A DNA stretch of 11,797 bases from a bacterium (lineage in GTDB: Bacteria > Patescibacteriota > Minisyncoccia > UBA6257). The stretch is from contig DAOVIY010000012.1 of NCBI GenBank assembly GCA_030673525.1, forward strand, positions 1 to 11,797. The letters run 5' to 3'. Shown piece after piece: positions 1-6,899 of the stretch (positions within the stretch are counted from its first letter, which is position 1; every line of letters starts with the position of its first letter). The position numbers were made by a program, and so were the translations under genes. The notes below the pieces were generated by a model. That model saw only the letters and a list, made by a program, of their open reading frames with translations. It did no database searches and was not told the DNA's origin.

Positions 1-629
1 ATATCGTCTGAAGGCAAAGCTAATGTAGAAGTTGTAACCTCTTGAGCTTGACTTAAGGCACATTTTTGAATAGCTAAAGCCAATATCTCTTTAGCTCTTT
101 TTTCAAATTTTTCTTGACCCCCACTTTCTAATTTCTGCATTTTCTCTAACATTTCCTTTTGATATTCTTTTTCTACCTCCTTAATCAATTCTTCCTTTGC
201 TTGTTTTTGAGAAAGTCGAGCAACTTTTTCTAATTTCTCAACTGCTTTTTCCTTAAGTTCGCTTAAATTTTCTTTTATTTCTTTTAATTTTTTAACTTTT
301 TCTTGAAACTCTTTTTTCTCCAAATCAAAAGTAGAGAGTCTTTCATCTAAAACATTCTCTCTTTTTAACAAAAGCCTTCTTGACTCAATTATTTCGTGTC
401 GCCTTATTTCTGTTTCTTTTTTGGCTTTTTCTTGAACCCTAAAAACACTCTTTTTAGCATCTGATAAAATTTTGTCAGATTGCTCTTTAGTTTGAGTGAT
501 TTTTTTCTTGAGTTTTTGTTCAATCGTGCCTACTCTTTTTTGAAGAATCGATTGACGAGCGTAGTAACCTATAATTGAACCTACGGATAGGCAAAATATA
601 CCTATCCCTAGAGGGGTAAGTTGATTCAT
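1..629 (-). CDS. rny: Ribonuclease Y, N-terminal part (runs off left edge)
   Basis: Membrane-anchored endoribonuclease that starts mRNA decay; only the first 209 codons are in the window. Reading from the ATG at 629, residues about 4-22 form one membrane segment (LTPLGIGIFCLSVG). They are followed by a long charged, Lys/Glu-rich coiled coil (about 25-165) typical of RNase Y. The last visible part (ALAIQKCALSQAQEVTTSTL, then ALPSDD) matches the stretch just before the KH domain in this family (A-x-QR...E-TTVS-V-LP-DEMKG). The KH and HD catalytic domains lie beyond the window. The start is set by an in-frame TAA 24 bases upstream. No Shine-Dalgarno is visible, but a promoter candidate lies about 85-115 bases upstream. 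Family assignment is from the anchor, coiled coil and pre-KH motif together; no catalytic residue can be checked. Confidence 0.9.
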   Translation of the reverse strand, partial: MNQLTPLGIGIFCLSVGSIIGYYARQSILQKRVGTIEQKLKKKITQTKEQSDKILSDAKKSVFRVQEKAKKETEIRRHEIIESRRLLLKRENVLDERLSTFDLEKKEFQEKVKKLKEIKENLSELKEKAVEKLEKVARLSQKQAKEELIKEVEKEYQKEMLEKMQKLESGGQEKFEKRAKEILALAIQKCALSQAQEVTTSTLALPSDD

Positions 630-715
630 ATAATTGAATAAATTGGATGTTTAACATAATTCAAATAAAATTATTCTAACAAATCCAAGTTAAAAAAATA
701 ATCTTTCTAATTTAG

Positions 716-744
716 AGAATAACAGATATTTTAATCTCTGTCAA
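716..744 (-). promoter_or_regulatory. Candidate sigma-70 promoter for rny, over an inverted repeat
   Basis: On the minus strand, TTGACA (744-739) is a perfect -35 box. It is followed by a 17-base spacer and TATTCT (721-716), a 4/6 match to the -10 box. Transcription would start near 709, leaving about an 80-base leader before the rny ATG. A perfect 10-base inverted repeat (728-737 with 745-754, 7-base loop) surrounds the -35 box, which lies in the loop. That arrangement would suit a repressor or activator site. Seen directly: the boxes and dyad. Inferred: their function. Confidence 0.5.
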
Positions 745-837
745 AGATTAAAATCGTTAAAATGGTGCGATTTCCTCCCACCCAGCAAGAGACAAACTTA
801 TTGTAATTTCTTTATTAACAGAACAACAACCAATAAT

Positions 838-859
838 GGGCCTATAATTGTATAGACCC
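838..859 (-). terminator. Possible terminator hairpin after the 903-1394 gene
   Basis: An inverted repeat of 9 positions (838-846 with 851-859, one C/A mismatch, 4-base loop ATTG) carries a GGG/CCC base. It lies 43 bases after the stop of the 903-1394 gene. The sequence that follows on the minus strand is T-rich but has no clean T run, so it would be a weak or imperfect intrinsic terminator. It is the only GC-containing hairpin in this gap. Confidence 0.35.
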
Positions 860-902
860 TTGCAAAAAACTACTGATATGAAAAAATGATACTGTAACGG
901 AT

Positions 903-1394
903 TCAACTATTCTGTCCCATCTCAAGTATCATCTTATTTATTTTTATGGCGGTATAAGAAGTTCCTGTTATAATGTCCCGATTAGATTCGATTATACTTA
1001 TTAAAACTTCATCATTTATCTGAAAACTTGCTATATTAATTGAGGTTTCTTCCCGTTTTCCCATATCATAGATGAATGTCTTTGTGTTTTTGTCTGCCGA
1101 AACAACTACTGCTTTCGTATTAAAGGGGGGATCTAAAAAAATTCTATCTACCCTAGCTTCAATAGTAAATTCTGTCTTGGATTCTTTTTTCTCAATTTTT
1201 GTTATTCTGCCCTCAATTAGATTCATTGGATATTCAGAGCGTAGTTCTGGACCAGTAGGTTCTGGAACAGTAATAAATGAAGGAGTTGCACTTGTGTCTG
1301 AGGAAGGAGCTTGATAACGAGACAAAATAACAAAAACGCTAACTATTGTTATGATAATTATAATTAAGACTGTTGTGAGTAATGATTTTTTCAT
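903..1394 (-). CDS. Small membrane-anchored exported protein, function unknown
   Basis: A 163-residue protein. Lys-Lys at positions 2-3 followed by a very hydrophobic helix (about 5-24, rich in Ile, Val and Leu) forms an uncleaved signal anchor or signal peptide, with no lipobox Cys. Residues 27-52 are a Pro/Ser/Thr-rich linker. Residues about 57-157 look like a compact beta-rich domain: alternating hydrophobic residues in LIEGRITKIEKK and FTIEARVDRIFLD, then a later FQINDEVLI segment. The pattern resembles small OB-like domains, but I cannot name a family. The domain probably sits outside the membrane. The gene lies 62 bases after the A24 peptidase gene on the same strand, so it may be co-transcribed or have its own promoter. 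It contains a C6 run (1125-1130) coding for Pro-Pro. The stop is TGA. Confidence 0.75.
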   Translation of the reverse strand: MKKSLLTTVLIIIIITIVSVFVILSRYQAPSSDTSATPSFITVPEPTGPELRSEYPMNLIEGRITKIEKKESKTEFTIEARVDRIFLDPPFNTKAVVVSADKNTKTFIYDMGKREETSINIASFQINDEVLISIIESNRDIITGTSYTAIKINKMILEMGQNS

Positions 1395-1456
1395 AAATTT
1401 ACTTTTTTATTTTTAACAACAACTAATTTATCTTAACAAATTTATCGGTCTTTATT

Positions 1457-2626
1457 TCATTTTAACAAAACCTTGAAAAGAGTGTCAATAGTAACAAGAA
1501 AAGAGCTTTGAGTGAGAACTAAAAGGATAGCAGCTAAGAGCATGAATGGAGCAAAGGGAAAGGTTTTATAAATTCTGACACTAGATTCGGGGTCATTATT
1601 AAATAAATTTTTAATAATTTTTACTTGATTACCATTTAAACCACCAGCATCTATCCAGTTAAAACTTTCTTTTTCTTCTTTTGTTTTTAATTTTTTTAAT
1701 ACTGAAGGAATTTCGTCACGAACTATAATCATTCCTTTCTTGAAATCTCTAACTTTTACTTTTTTAATCTCTTTTTTCTTAATATAAAAATCTAAAATCT
1801 GACGAGTGGAACTCATTAAAACCATGAAAATTAAAGCAGTTTTTAATATATTTTCAAGGGTTTGGATGTTTCCTGAAAAAAAGAGAAAGCTACAATATAT
1901 TATCGAAACTCCATTAATAAACAAATCTATCCATTTTTTCTTTTTTTTAATTAACATAAAACGGTTCATTATTAAAAGTAAAAGAAAATAAAGAAAAAGT
2001 CGATTAGAAAGAATTTGCTTGCCAGGAAAATTTTTTAGAAGATTGGTTAGTAATTGGAATAATATAAATATAAAAACATAGTTTAAAAACATCGAAAGGA
2101 ACCAATCACCTAAAGATTTTAATTTCTTAAAAACAATTTTAAAATCAAAACTTTTAAACTCTTTTAATTTTTGCTTCGATCCATATACTTCTTTTGCCAA
2201 TGTCAAAAATGCACTACACACCAACACCAAAAAAAGGGGAATAAATAAATTTGCTAAAAGAGCAAAAGAGGGAAAATAAAGAATATAACTTTTTGAATAA
2301 AATTTTAGAGGCATTAGAAAAGCATAAACGGTAAAAAGTTTTGCATCGCCAGCTGACCACAATTTAAAATACCACACGGAATAACCAACAACAAAAGAAA
2401 TTAGACCGTTAAGAATCGCATCAAAAAGATAATAAAAATTGCTGTTTTGATGAAGGAAAAAAAGATTATGAAAGAAAAGGCTTAAATAGAGGAAAAATGC
2501 GTACAAAATACCTACTATAATGACTTTATTTAAAATTTTCCCATATTTAATATCTGTATGACTACAAATTAAACCAATTACAAAAAGGGGGGTTAAAAAT
2601 AAATAATCTATAAAATCTAAATTCAT
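1457..2626 (-). CDS. A24-family (prepilin peptidase-like) membrane aspartyl protease
   Basis: A 389-residue polytopic membrane protein. The two catalytic aspartates of the A24 (GxGD) family are recognisable: D25 in HTDIKYGKILN, and D94 in the SAGDAKLF motif (family form GxGDxK). This family cleaves leader peptides of type IV pilin-like proteins on the cytoplasmic side. The protein lacks the N-terminal zinc/methylase domain of classical PilD. It is longer than minimal archaeal-type enzymes because of extra membrane segments in the middle (about 173-270). The hydrophilic stretch 283-355 (KKGMIIVRDEIP, GGLNGNQVKIIK, then TFPFAPF before a last membrane helix) resembles the C-terminal domain of archaeal A24 peptidases. 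The start lies one base after the stop of the upstream radical SAM gene, so the two are almost certainly translationally coupled. Protease activity follows from the motifs; the substrate is unknown. Confidence 0.75.
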   Translation of the reverse strand: MNLDFIDYLFLTPLFVIGLICSHTDIKYGKILNKVIIVGILYAFFLYLSLFFHNLFFLHQNSNFYYLFDAILNGLISFVVGYSVWYFKLWSAGDAKLFTVYAFLMPLKFYSKSYILYFPSFALLANLFIPLFLVLVCSAFLTLAKEVYGSKQKLKEFKSFDFKIVFKKLKSLGDWFLSMFLNYVFIFILFQLLTNLLKNFPGKQILSNRLFLYFLLLLIMNRFMLIKKKKKWIDLFINGVSIIYCSFLFFSGNIQTLENILKTALIFMVLMSSTRQILDFYIKKKEIKKVKVRDFKKGMIIVRDEIPSVLKKLKTKEEKESFNWIDAGGLNGNQVKIIKNLFNNDPESSVRIYKTFPFAPFMLLAAILLVLTQSSFLVTIDTLFKVLLK

Positions 2627-2627
2627 A

Positions 2628-3569
2628 TTATCTCTGGTCTATTTCAGATACATCTAAAATAGGATGAAAATAGTTTTTTTCATCTGATTTTATATTTACC
2701 TTTTTTTTAATAGGGCGAAATTCATTTCCTCCAATCATTTTTAAATACTCTTTATGAATACCAAGGCAATGTTTTTTATACAGACATTTTTTGCATGTCG
2801 GCAAAAAAGAAACTTCATCTTGAGGAAGTGTCCGCCAAACATATTTCCATAAAGAATAATTTAATGTACATAAAGGAAAATGATAGAGCCGAAGTTCCTT
2901 AAATTTTCTTACCCATTTTTTTATTTCTTTTTCTAAAATGTTTCTTACTTCGCCATAAGTAACTCCGACAGATTTAAAATTTTTTTCACACATTCCCTCT
3001 ATTTCTTGAAAAATAAGAACTACCCTGTCCACTTTGGAAAAATGTTTATAAATAAAGTTTAAATTTTTATCAAGAGATTGATAATTTTGTTTAATAATGA
3101 CCACTCTCAACTCTATTTCATGAGAATCATTTCTATATTTTAAAATATTAGAAATTCCTTTCACTGTTTGTTCAAAACTATTAGGAGTAAAGGCAATGTC
3201 ATCGCAACTTTTTTTGTCCCATCCGTGGAATGATACTTCCCAAATTACATTATTCGTTTTTAGAGCTTCTTTGGCAAAAAGAGGGTAATAAAATCGTCTC
3301 GCATTAGTTGCAATTGCAATTCTATTTTGAGGAAAATTACTTCTAAACCATTTAAGGAGTTTTAAAAAATCAGGGTGGATGGTTGGTTCTCCACCGGTAA
3401 GATTAATGTTTTCTTTTGTGATTTTTAAATATTCTTTAAACCCTTTCACTCTTTCAGTGATTTTTTCATAAGTATAATCTTTTGTATCATGACTATTCTG
3501 AAAATCTATCGGATTAGTACACATTATGCAATTGTTATTACATTTATTCCAAACGCAAATATCGACCAT
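2628..3569 (-). CDS. Radical SAM enzyme, single module with C-terminal cysteine motif
   Basis: A 313-residue radical SAM protein. The [4Fe-4S]/SAM-binding CxxxCxxC is C10, C14, C17 (KCNNNCIMC), only nine residues from the start. The SAM-binding GGEPT is at 59-63. The C-terminal signature shared in this cluster is FPLC (231-234), then C259, C262 and C268 (CKKCLYKKHCLG). It probably binds an auxiliary Fe-S cluster, as in SPASM/twitch-type enzymes. It is the most divergent single-module copy: the usual TNGR is TNAR (88-91) and PGSF is PNSF (129-132). It lies 11 bases after the 72-residue small gene and one base before the A24 peptidase gene, so these three form one unit. There is no Shine-Dalgarno before the ATG. 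The reaction is unknown; peptide or small-molecule modification is inference. Confidence 0.88.
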   Translation of the reverse strand: MVDICVWNKCNNNCIMCTNPIDFQNSHDTKDYTYEKITERVKGFKEYLKITKENINLTGGEPTIHPDFLKLLKWFRSNFPQNRIAIATNARRFYYPLFAKEALKTNNVIWEVSFHGWDKKSCDDIAFTPNSFEQTVKGISNILKYRNDSHEIELRVVIIKQNYQSLDKNLNFIYKHFSKVDRVVLIFQEIEGMCEKNFKSVGVTYGEVRNILEKEIKKWVRKFKELRLYHFPLCTLNYSLWKYVWRTLPQDEVSFLPTCKKCLYKKHCLGIHKEYLKMIGGNEFRPIKKKVNIKSDEKNYFHPILDVSEIDQR

Positions 3570-3580
3570 GTTTATATTTT

Positions 3581-3799
3581 TTAAAACTTAAATGGCACAA
3601 TACTATTCTCTCCCCACTCTGCAATCTCTGCTTCTCTCACATTATAACGTTTAGCTTCTATTAAAAGCTGAATTTGAGCTATCTTTTTAGCTTCCTCTAA
3701 TGATTTTGCCCTAACCCATCCTAAAACCTCAAAATGTTCTTGACTTTTATAGGTTAGAATATATTCTTTTTCGGGGATATTGTTATTTTTTTCTTTCAT
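3581..3799 (-). CDS. 72-residue small protein between two radical SAM genes
   Basis: A small hypothetical protein with no cysteine, no signal peptide and no membrane segment. The sequence suggests a compact beta-beta-alpha-beta fold: strand EYILTYKS, strand EVLGWVRAKS, an amphipathic helix (about 33-52, LEEAKKIAQIQLLIEAKRY), strand REAEIAEWGE, then a hydrophobic tail ending in PFKF. The 'A-KS-LEEAKKIA' piece resembles small domains common in bacterial hypothetical proteins, so it may be a folded accessory protein. Its position 11 bases before a radical SAM gene also allows a substrate or precursor role. It does not show the cysteine-rich or repeat core seen in many radical SAM-modified peptides. 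A promoter candidate lies about 75-105 bases upstream, and no Shine-Dalgarno is visible. Confidence 0.7.
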   Translation of the reverse strand: MKEKNNNIPEKEYILTYKSQEHFEVLGWVRAKSLEEAKKIAQIQLLIEAKRYNVREAEIAEWGENSIVPFKF

Positions 3800-3876
3800 A
3801 ATTAAAATATTTATTTAATTTTAATTTTCGACTTTTTAATCAAAAATTTTAATAACTTTACAGCACTTCTATTTGT

Positions 3877-3905
3877 TTTTTAGCTAAATTTTTAATCGGC
3901 GTCAA
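3877..3905 (-). promoter_or_regulatory. Candidate internal promoter before the 72-residue gene
   Basis: On the minus strand, TTGACG (3905-3900; 5/6 match to the -35 box) is followed by a 17-base spacer and TAAAAA (3882-3877; 4/6 match to the -10 box). It lies in the 141-base gap between the 3941-4879 and 3581-3799 genes, one of only two sizeable breaks in the cluster. It would let the small protein, the last radical SAM enzyme and the A24 peptidase be expressed as a separate unit. The sequence is AT-rich, so chance matches to the -10 box are common. Confidence 0.35.
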
Positions 3906-3940
3906 TACAATAATAGAAAGTTTCATTAAATAAAATTTCA

Positions 3941-4879
3941 CTAAATAACCTTTTTCAATTCTTCGTCTCCAAAACGCTTTAAGTATTCTTTCCAGATACC
4001 TTCGCATTTTTCATATAATTTACAACCCTGGCATTTTTTGGTTTTTGCTCGTCCAACTTTTGCTCGGCTTTTTTCCACATCCGGGTTATAAAAATCGGGA
4101 GCGATATGTTCGGTTTGAAAAATCCTTACTTCCTGTAATTCACTGATTTGATTTAAATAATTCTGGAAATAACAAAGAGGAACATAACGGATATCCCAAT
4201 GAAGAAGATTATCTCTCTTTCCTATATCTAAACATTGATGAACATATTTAGCTATCTCGGAAATCCTGGGCACAAATTCATCAAAATGATCGTAAGCTCC
4301 TCCTTCATTAGGATCAACAAAAATGAATTCAGCATCACCAATCCCCAAGCTTCTAATATATTCACCAATCTGAGGAAGAAATTTATAATTTTGCTTAACA
4401 ATACAGATATTGGAACCTAAATGAATCTTTAATCCTAAATCTCGAGAAATTTCTTGAACATTTTTCACCCCTTTTTTTAATTGAAGAAAGCTTCCCTTAA
4501 CTTGAGTTAGCCAATCGTGAAGTTTTGAAGTATGTCCATGAATAGAAAAAACTAAACTATTTAATCCGGCTTTGAGTATTGCTGTAGCAAGCTTTGGATA
4601 TGAAAACATTCTTCCATTAGTACATATCATAATTGTTGAAAAACCCAAACCCTTAGCAAACGTTATCAATCTAACAATATCTGGCCTGATAGTCATTTCT
4701 CCACCAATTAATTCTAAATATTCTGTTCCTCGCTTTCTGGCTTTAAACATTTCTCTTTCTATCTCCTGAGTAGTTTTAATAGGCATTTCTCTTTTATTGG
4801 CTTGATTACAAAATCGGCAACGATTATTGCATGTGTAACCAGTAATAATAACTGTTTTTTTTATTTGTTTAGAAGACAT
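3941..4879 (-). CDS. Radical SAM enzyme, single module with C-terminal cysteine motif
   Basis: A 312-residue radical SAM protein. The CxxxCxxC is C17, C21, C24 (TCNNRCRFC). The SAM-binding motif is GGEMT (59-63), with Met where Pro is usual. Other family features are TNGR (88-91), SIHGH (112-116) and HDWLTQVKGSF (121-131), which corresponds to the 'HDxLTxxPGSF' block of its neighbours. The C-terminal signature is VPLC (233-236), then C283, C286 and C292 (CQGCKLYEKCEGIWKEYL), ending in FGDEEL. It is most like the first module of the 1055-residue protein, judging by the shared start of the barrel, TTQEI and IWK-YL-GDEE blocks. The start is 17 bases after the methyltransferase fusion gene, without a Shine-Dalgarno. 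Its TAG stop lies at an imperfect 15-base tandem repeat (3921-3950). The substrate is unknown. Confidence 0.9.
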   Translation of the reverse strand: MSSKQIKKTVIITGYTCNNRCRFCNQANKREMPIKTTQEIEREMFKARKRGTEYLELIGGEMTIRPDIVRLITFAKGLGFSTIMICTNGRMFSYPKLATAILKAGLNSLVFSIHGHTSKLHDWLTQVKGSFLQLKKGVKNVQEISRDLGLKIHLGSNICIVKQNYKFLPQIGEYIRSLGIGDAEFIFVDPNEGGAYDHFDEFVPRISEIAKYVHQCLDIGKRDNLLHWDIRYVPLCYFQNYLNQISELQEVRIFQTEHIAPDFYNPDVEKSRAKVGRAKTKKCQGCKLYEKCEGIWKEYLKRFGDEELKKVI

Positions 4880-4896
4880 ATCATAAATTATTTTAA

Positions 4897-5901
4897 TTAT
4901 TTTTCAGCTATAAGACAAATGGCTATTTCTTTTAAAAAATGGGATTTTCTTTGGATATTGCAATTAAAATTAAAATTTTTATACTCTTCAAGAAATACCG
5001 AATTGAAAACTTTGTATCTTTTAAACCCTACCTTTTTAGCTAACTTTTCTAATGTATTTCTTGTAAATTGAGTTTTGTGATGAACGTACCATTGTTCCTT
5101 CTCGTCTTTGCCGCCAACCATAATAAACAACTTTCCCTTTAGCTTTAAAACTCTTTTCATTTCTTTAAGAGCCAATTTCGCACCTTCTAAAGAGAAGTGT
5201 TCAAAAACAAAACGAGAATACACTCCTTCAAAGTAATTATCATCAAAATCTAAACATTGGATGTCTCCGTGTCTTAAATCAATTTTTTCCTGTTTTACTA
5301 TAAAACTTTCTATTTTTGTTTTTTCTTTTTCAACACCAATAATTCTTTCTGGAGAAAAACTTAAAAAATAACCAATTCCGGCACCAGCATCAAGAATTTT
5401 CCCTTTTAAATCTTTAAAATAATATTCCCAAATTTTACTCTGCCTTTGTTTTTCTATATTCCACATCTTTTTAATATTTTCCCTATGGTTTTTATAATCT
5501 GAAATGAGGCAGTAATCTTTTTCAGTATAGGGTCTGAATTCAGAATCTCCAAAATTATCCAAATAAACTTTTGGGATACCAAAACAATTATTTCTTTCTT
5601 TACAATCATTGCATTTTTTTAGAAAAACTCCGGGATAAGTATCGATAAATCTAATAAAAGTAGTAACGTGCTCTTTTGGGAAAATACACAAAGGAAAACC
5701 TACTAAGTAGATATTGGTAAGTCTTGCAAAAAAAAGAATATGAAAAAACCTCATCTCTTTATATTTAGGAAGGTCTTTTTTTATCTTATCAGGGTAATAA
5801 ATATATAAATTTCTCGGTTGTTGTCTAAGCGCATCATTAATAGCTTCAGAAATTCTTTGATTCTCTTTAGTAATTGTTATTTTAACTATTTTATTTTGCA
5901 T
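4897..5901 (-). CDS. Half radical-SAM module fused to a class I SAM methyltransferase
   Basis: A 334-residue two-part protein. Residues about 45-125 match only the C-terminal half of the radical SAM neighbours: FPLC (69-72), then C97, C100, C106 (CNDCKERNNCFGIPKVYL), ending in FGDSEFRP. There is no CxxxCxxC, no GGE motif and not enough length for the radical SAM barrel. Residues about 150-334 form a Rossmann methyltransferase of the Methyltransf_11 type: motif I ILDAGAGIGYF (169-179), acidic residue E191 in IGVE, HGDIQCLDF (211-219), FVFEHF (231-236) and RVLKLKGKLFI (250-260). The likely role is methyl transfer in the same pathway as the radical SAM enzymes, with the cysteine half as an Fe-S or docking domain (inference). 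It lies 80 bases after the YPKCC gene and 17 before the next radical SAM gene. The acceptor is unknown. Confidence 0.85.
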   Translation of the reverse strand: MQNKIVKITITKENQRISEAINDALRQQPRNLYIYYPDKIKKDLPKYKEMRFFHILFFARLTNIYLVGFPLCIFPKEHVTTFIRFIDTYPGVFLKKCNDCKERNNCFGIPKVYLDNFGDSEFRPYTEKDYCLISDYKNHRENIKKMWNIEKQRQSKIWEYYFKDLKGKILDAGAGIGYFLSFSPERIIGVEKEKTKIESFIVKQEKIDLRHGDIQCLDFDDNYFEGVYSRFVFEHFSLEGAKLALKEMKRVLKLKGKLFIMVGGKDEKEQWYVHHKTQFTRNTLEKLAKKVGFKRYKVFNSVFLEEYKNFNFNCNIQRKSHFLKEIAICLIAEK

Positions 5902-5981
5902 ATTTTATTCTTTTTCCTAAAAAGCACATGGTTTCCAAAAATGTGATTGAAGATAATTGTTACAAAAATTAAAATTTTAAA

Positions 5982-6893
5982 TCAATCTTCACTAAAATCA
6001 AGAATAAAACCATCAATCTCACTCTTTTTTTGATAAATAAATAAAGTAGAATCGTCCCTTAATATTTCAATTTTCTTATTGTCAACAATAATTCTATTGC
6101 CACTCTTTATTTTCTCCATTAATAAATCATCTATCAGAAAAAAGGGGGGGATTATTTTTTTGTAGTACAGAATACCTTTTTTAAGGTAACCATCAAAGAT
6201 AACCAATTTAAAAAGATCAAAAAATAAAATTGGTTTAGAAAGGGTATATTTTACTATTTTTTCAATCTTTGGGGCATATTCTTTTAACAAAGAATTAATC
6301 TCTTTGCCAATTTTTATGCTTTCTTTACAGTCATACCTACAGGAATTATGAGAAATAAACTGGAAATATCGATAAGGAATGGCGATGTTTTTGTTCAACT
6401 GTAGGTAGTGTAGAAAATCGTTGGAGTCCTTATCACTTACTCTAGTCGAAAAATTCAATAAATTGTTGATAAGAAAATTACATTTCTTACTAGATTTGTA
6501 AGCTTGGTATATGATAAGAGGCAAATCAAGTTGCTTACTTTGTCCACAATATCTTAAATGACTCTCAACACAGCATTTAGGATAACGCATTAAATCTCCC
6601 AATAATTTGAAATCACCTCCATTCTTTGAACAAAATATATTAATTGCTTTTTTTGCTAAAGATTTATCTTTTGATAAGGCACAAATAAGTACTTTTTTAT
6701 TCCCAATAATTTGATTATGACAAACAATATTTATTTGTGGAAAATTGTTCTTAATCAATTTAATCTCGTCTGATTTAACTACATAAATCATTACTGGTTT
6801 TTTTTCTGCTAAAACAGCAAGGAATTCTTGTAATACTAAGTTGGTTCTCGGTATGAGATTAATTGCCTTTTTAAGCTGATTTGAAATATTCAT
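5982..6893 (-). CDS. 'YPKCC' cysteine-motif protein (DUF483-like), function unknown
   Basis: A 303-residue soluble protein, not a radical SAM enzyme. Its central signature is GDLMRYPKCCVESH (99-112, with paired C107-C108). Downstream, ISHNSCRYDCKESIKIG (180-196) carries C185 and C189. The combination of a (Y)PKCC block with a later C-x3-C-x-x-S block resembles DUF483-type proteins of unknown function. The four cysteines could bind a metal or Fe-S cluster. The N-terminal part (about 15-95) looks like an alpha/beta domain. The start is 6 bases after the stop of the upstream radical SAM gene, so they are coupled. A run of seven C followed by six T (6138-6150 on the plus strand as A6G7) codes for Pro-Pro-Phe-Phe near residue 250. 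Loss of one C there would bring a TGA stop at once. Family match is from memory of the motif. Confidence 0.7.
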   Translation of the reverse strand: MNISNQLKKAINLIPRTNLVLQEFLAVLAEKKPVMIYVVKSDEIKLIKNNFPQINIVCHNQIIGNKKVLICALSKDKSLAKKAINIFCSKNGGDFKLLGDLMRYPKCCVESHLRYCGQSKQLDLPLIIYQAYKSSKKCNFLINNLLNFSTRVSDKDSNDFLHYLQLNKNIAIPYRYFQFISHNSCRYDCKESIKIGKEINSLLKEYAPKIEKIVKYTLSKPILFFDLFKLVIFDGYLKKGILYYKKIIPPFFLIDDLLMEKIKSGNRIIVDNKKIEILRDDSTLFIYQKKSEIDGFILDFSED

Positions 6894-6899
6894 AAATTT

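Noticed and set aside
762..790. GC-richer patch with a GGAGG sequence on the minus strand, as a small RNA or ribosome site
   Set aside because: No start codon follows at a useful distance and no convincing structure or known RNA motif is seen.
3858..3926. Minus-strand 22-codon frame (MKLSIIVLTPIKNLAKKQIEVL region), in the gap after the 3941-4879 gene
   Set aside because: It begins like a family-2 glycosyltransferase or a tiny peptide, but it is very short, has no ribosome site, overlaps the promoter candidate, and nothing downstream continues the similarity.
3921..3950. Imperfect 15-base tandem repeat (TTTCAxTAAATAAxx twice)
   Set aside because: Only two copies with mismatches in AT-rich DNA; no sign of a mobile element or CRISPR array.
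5920..5945. Short hairpin (5925-5929 with 5941-5945) followed by a T run on the minus strand, as a terminator
   Set aside because: The stem is only 5 base pairs with an 11-base loop, too weak to call.
5889..5984. In-frame open stretch of about 31 codons after the TGA stop of the YPKCC gene
   Set aside because: I considered read-through or recoded TGA. Other genes read normally in the standard code, the stretch shows no family motif, and it runs into the next gene start in another frame. Chance is likely in AT-rich DNA.
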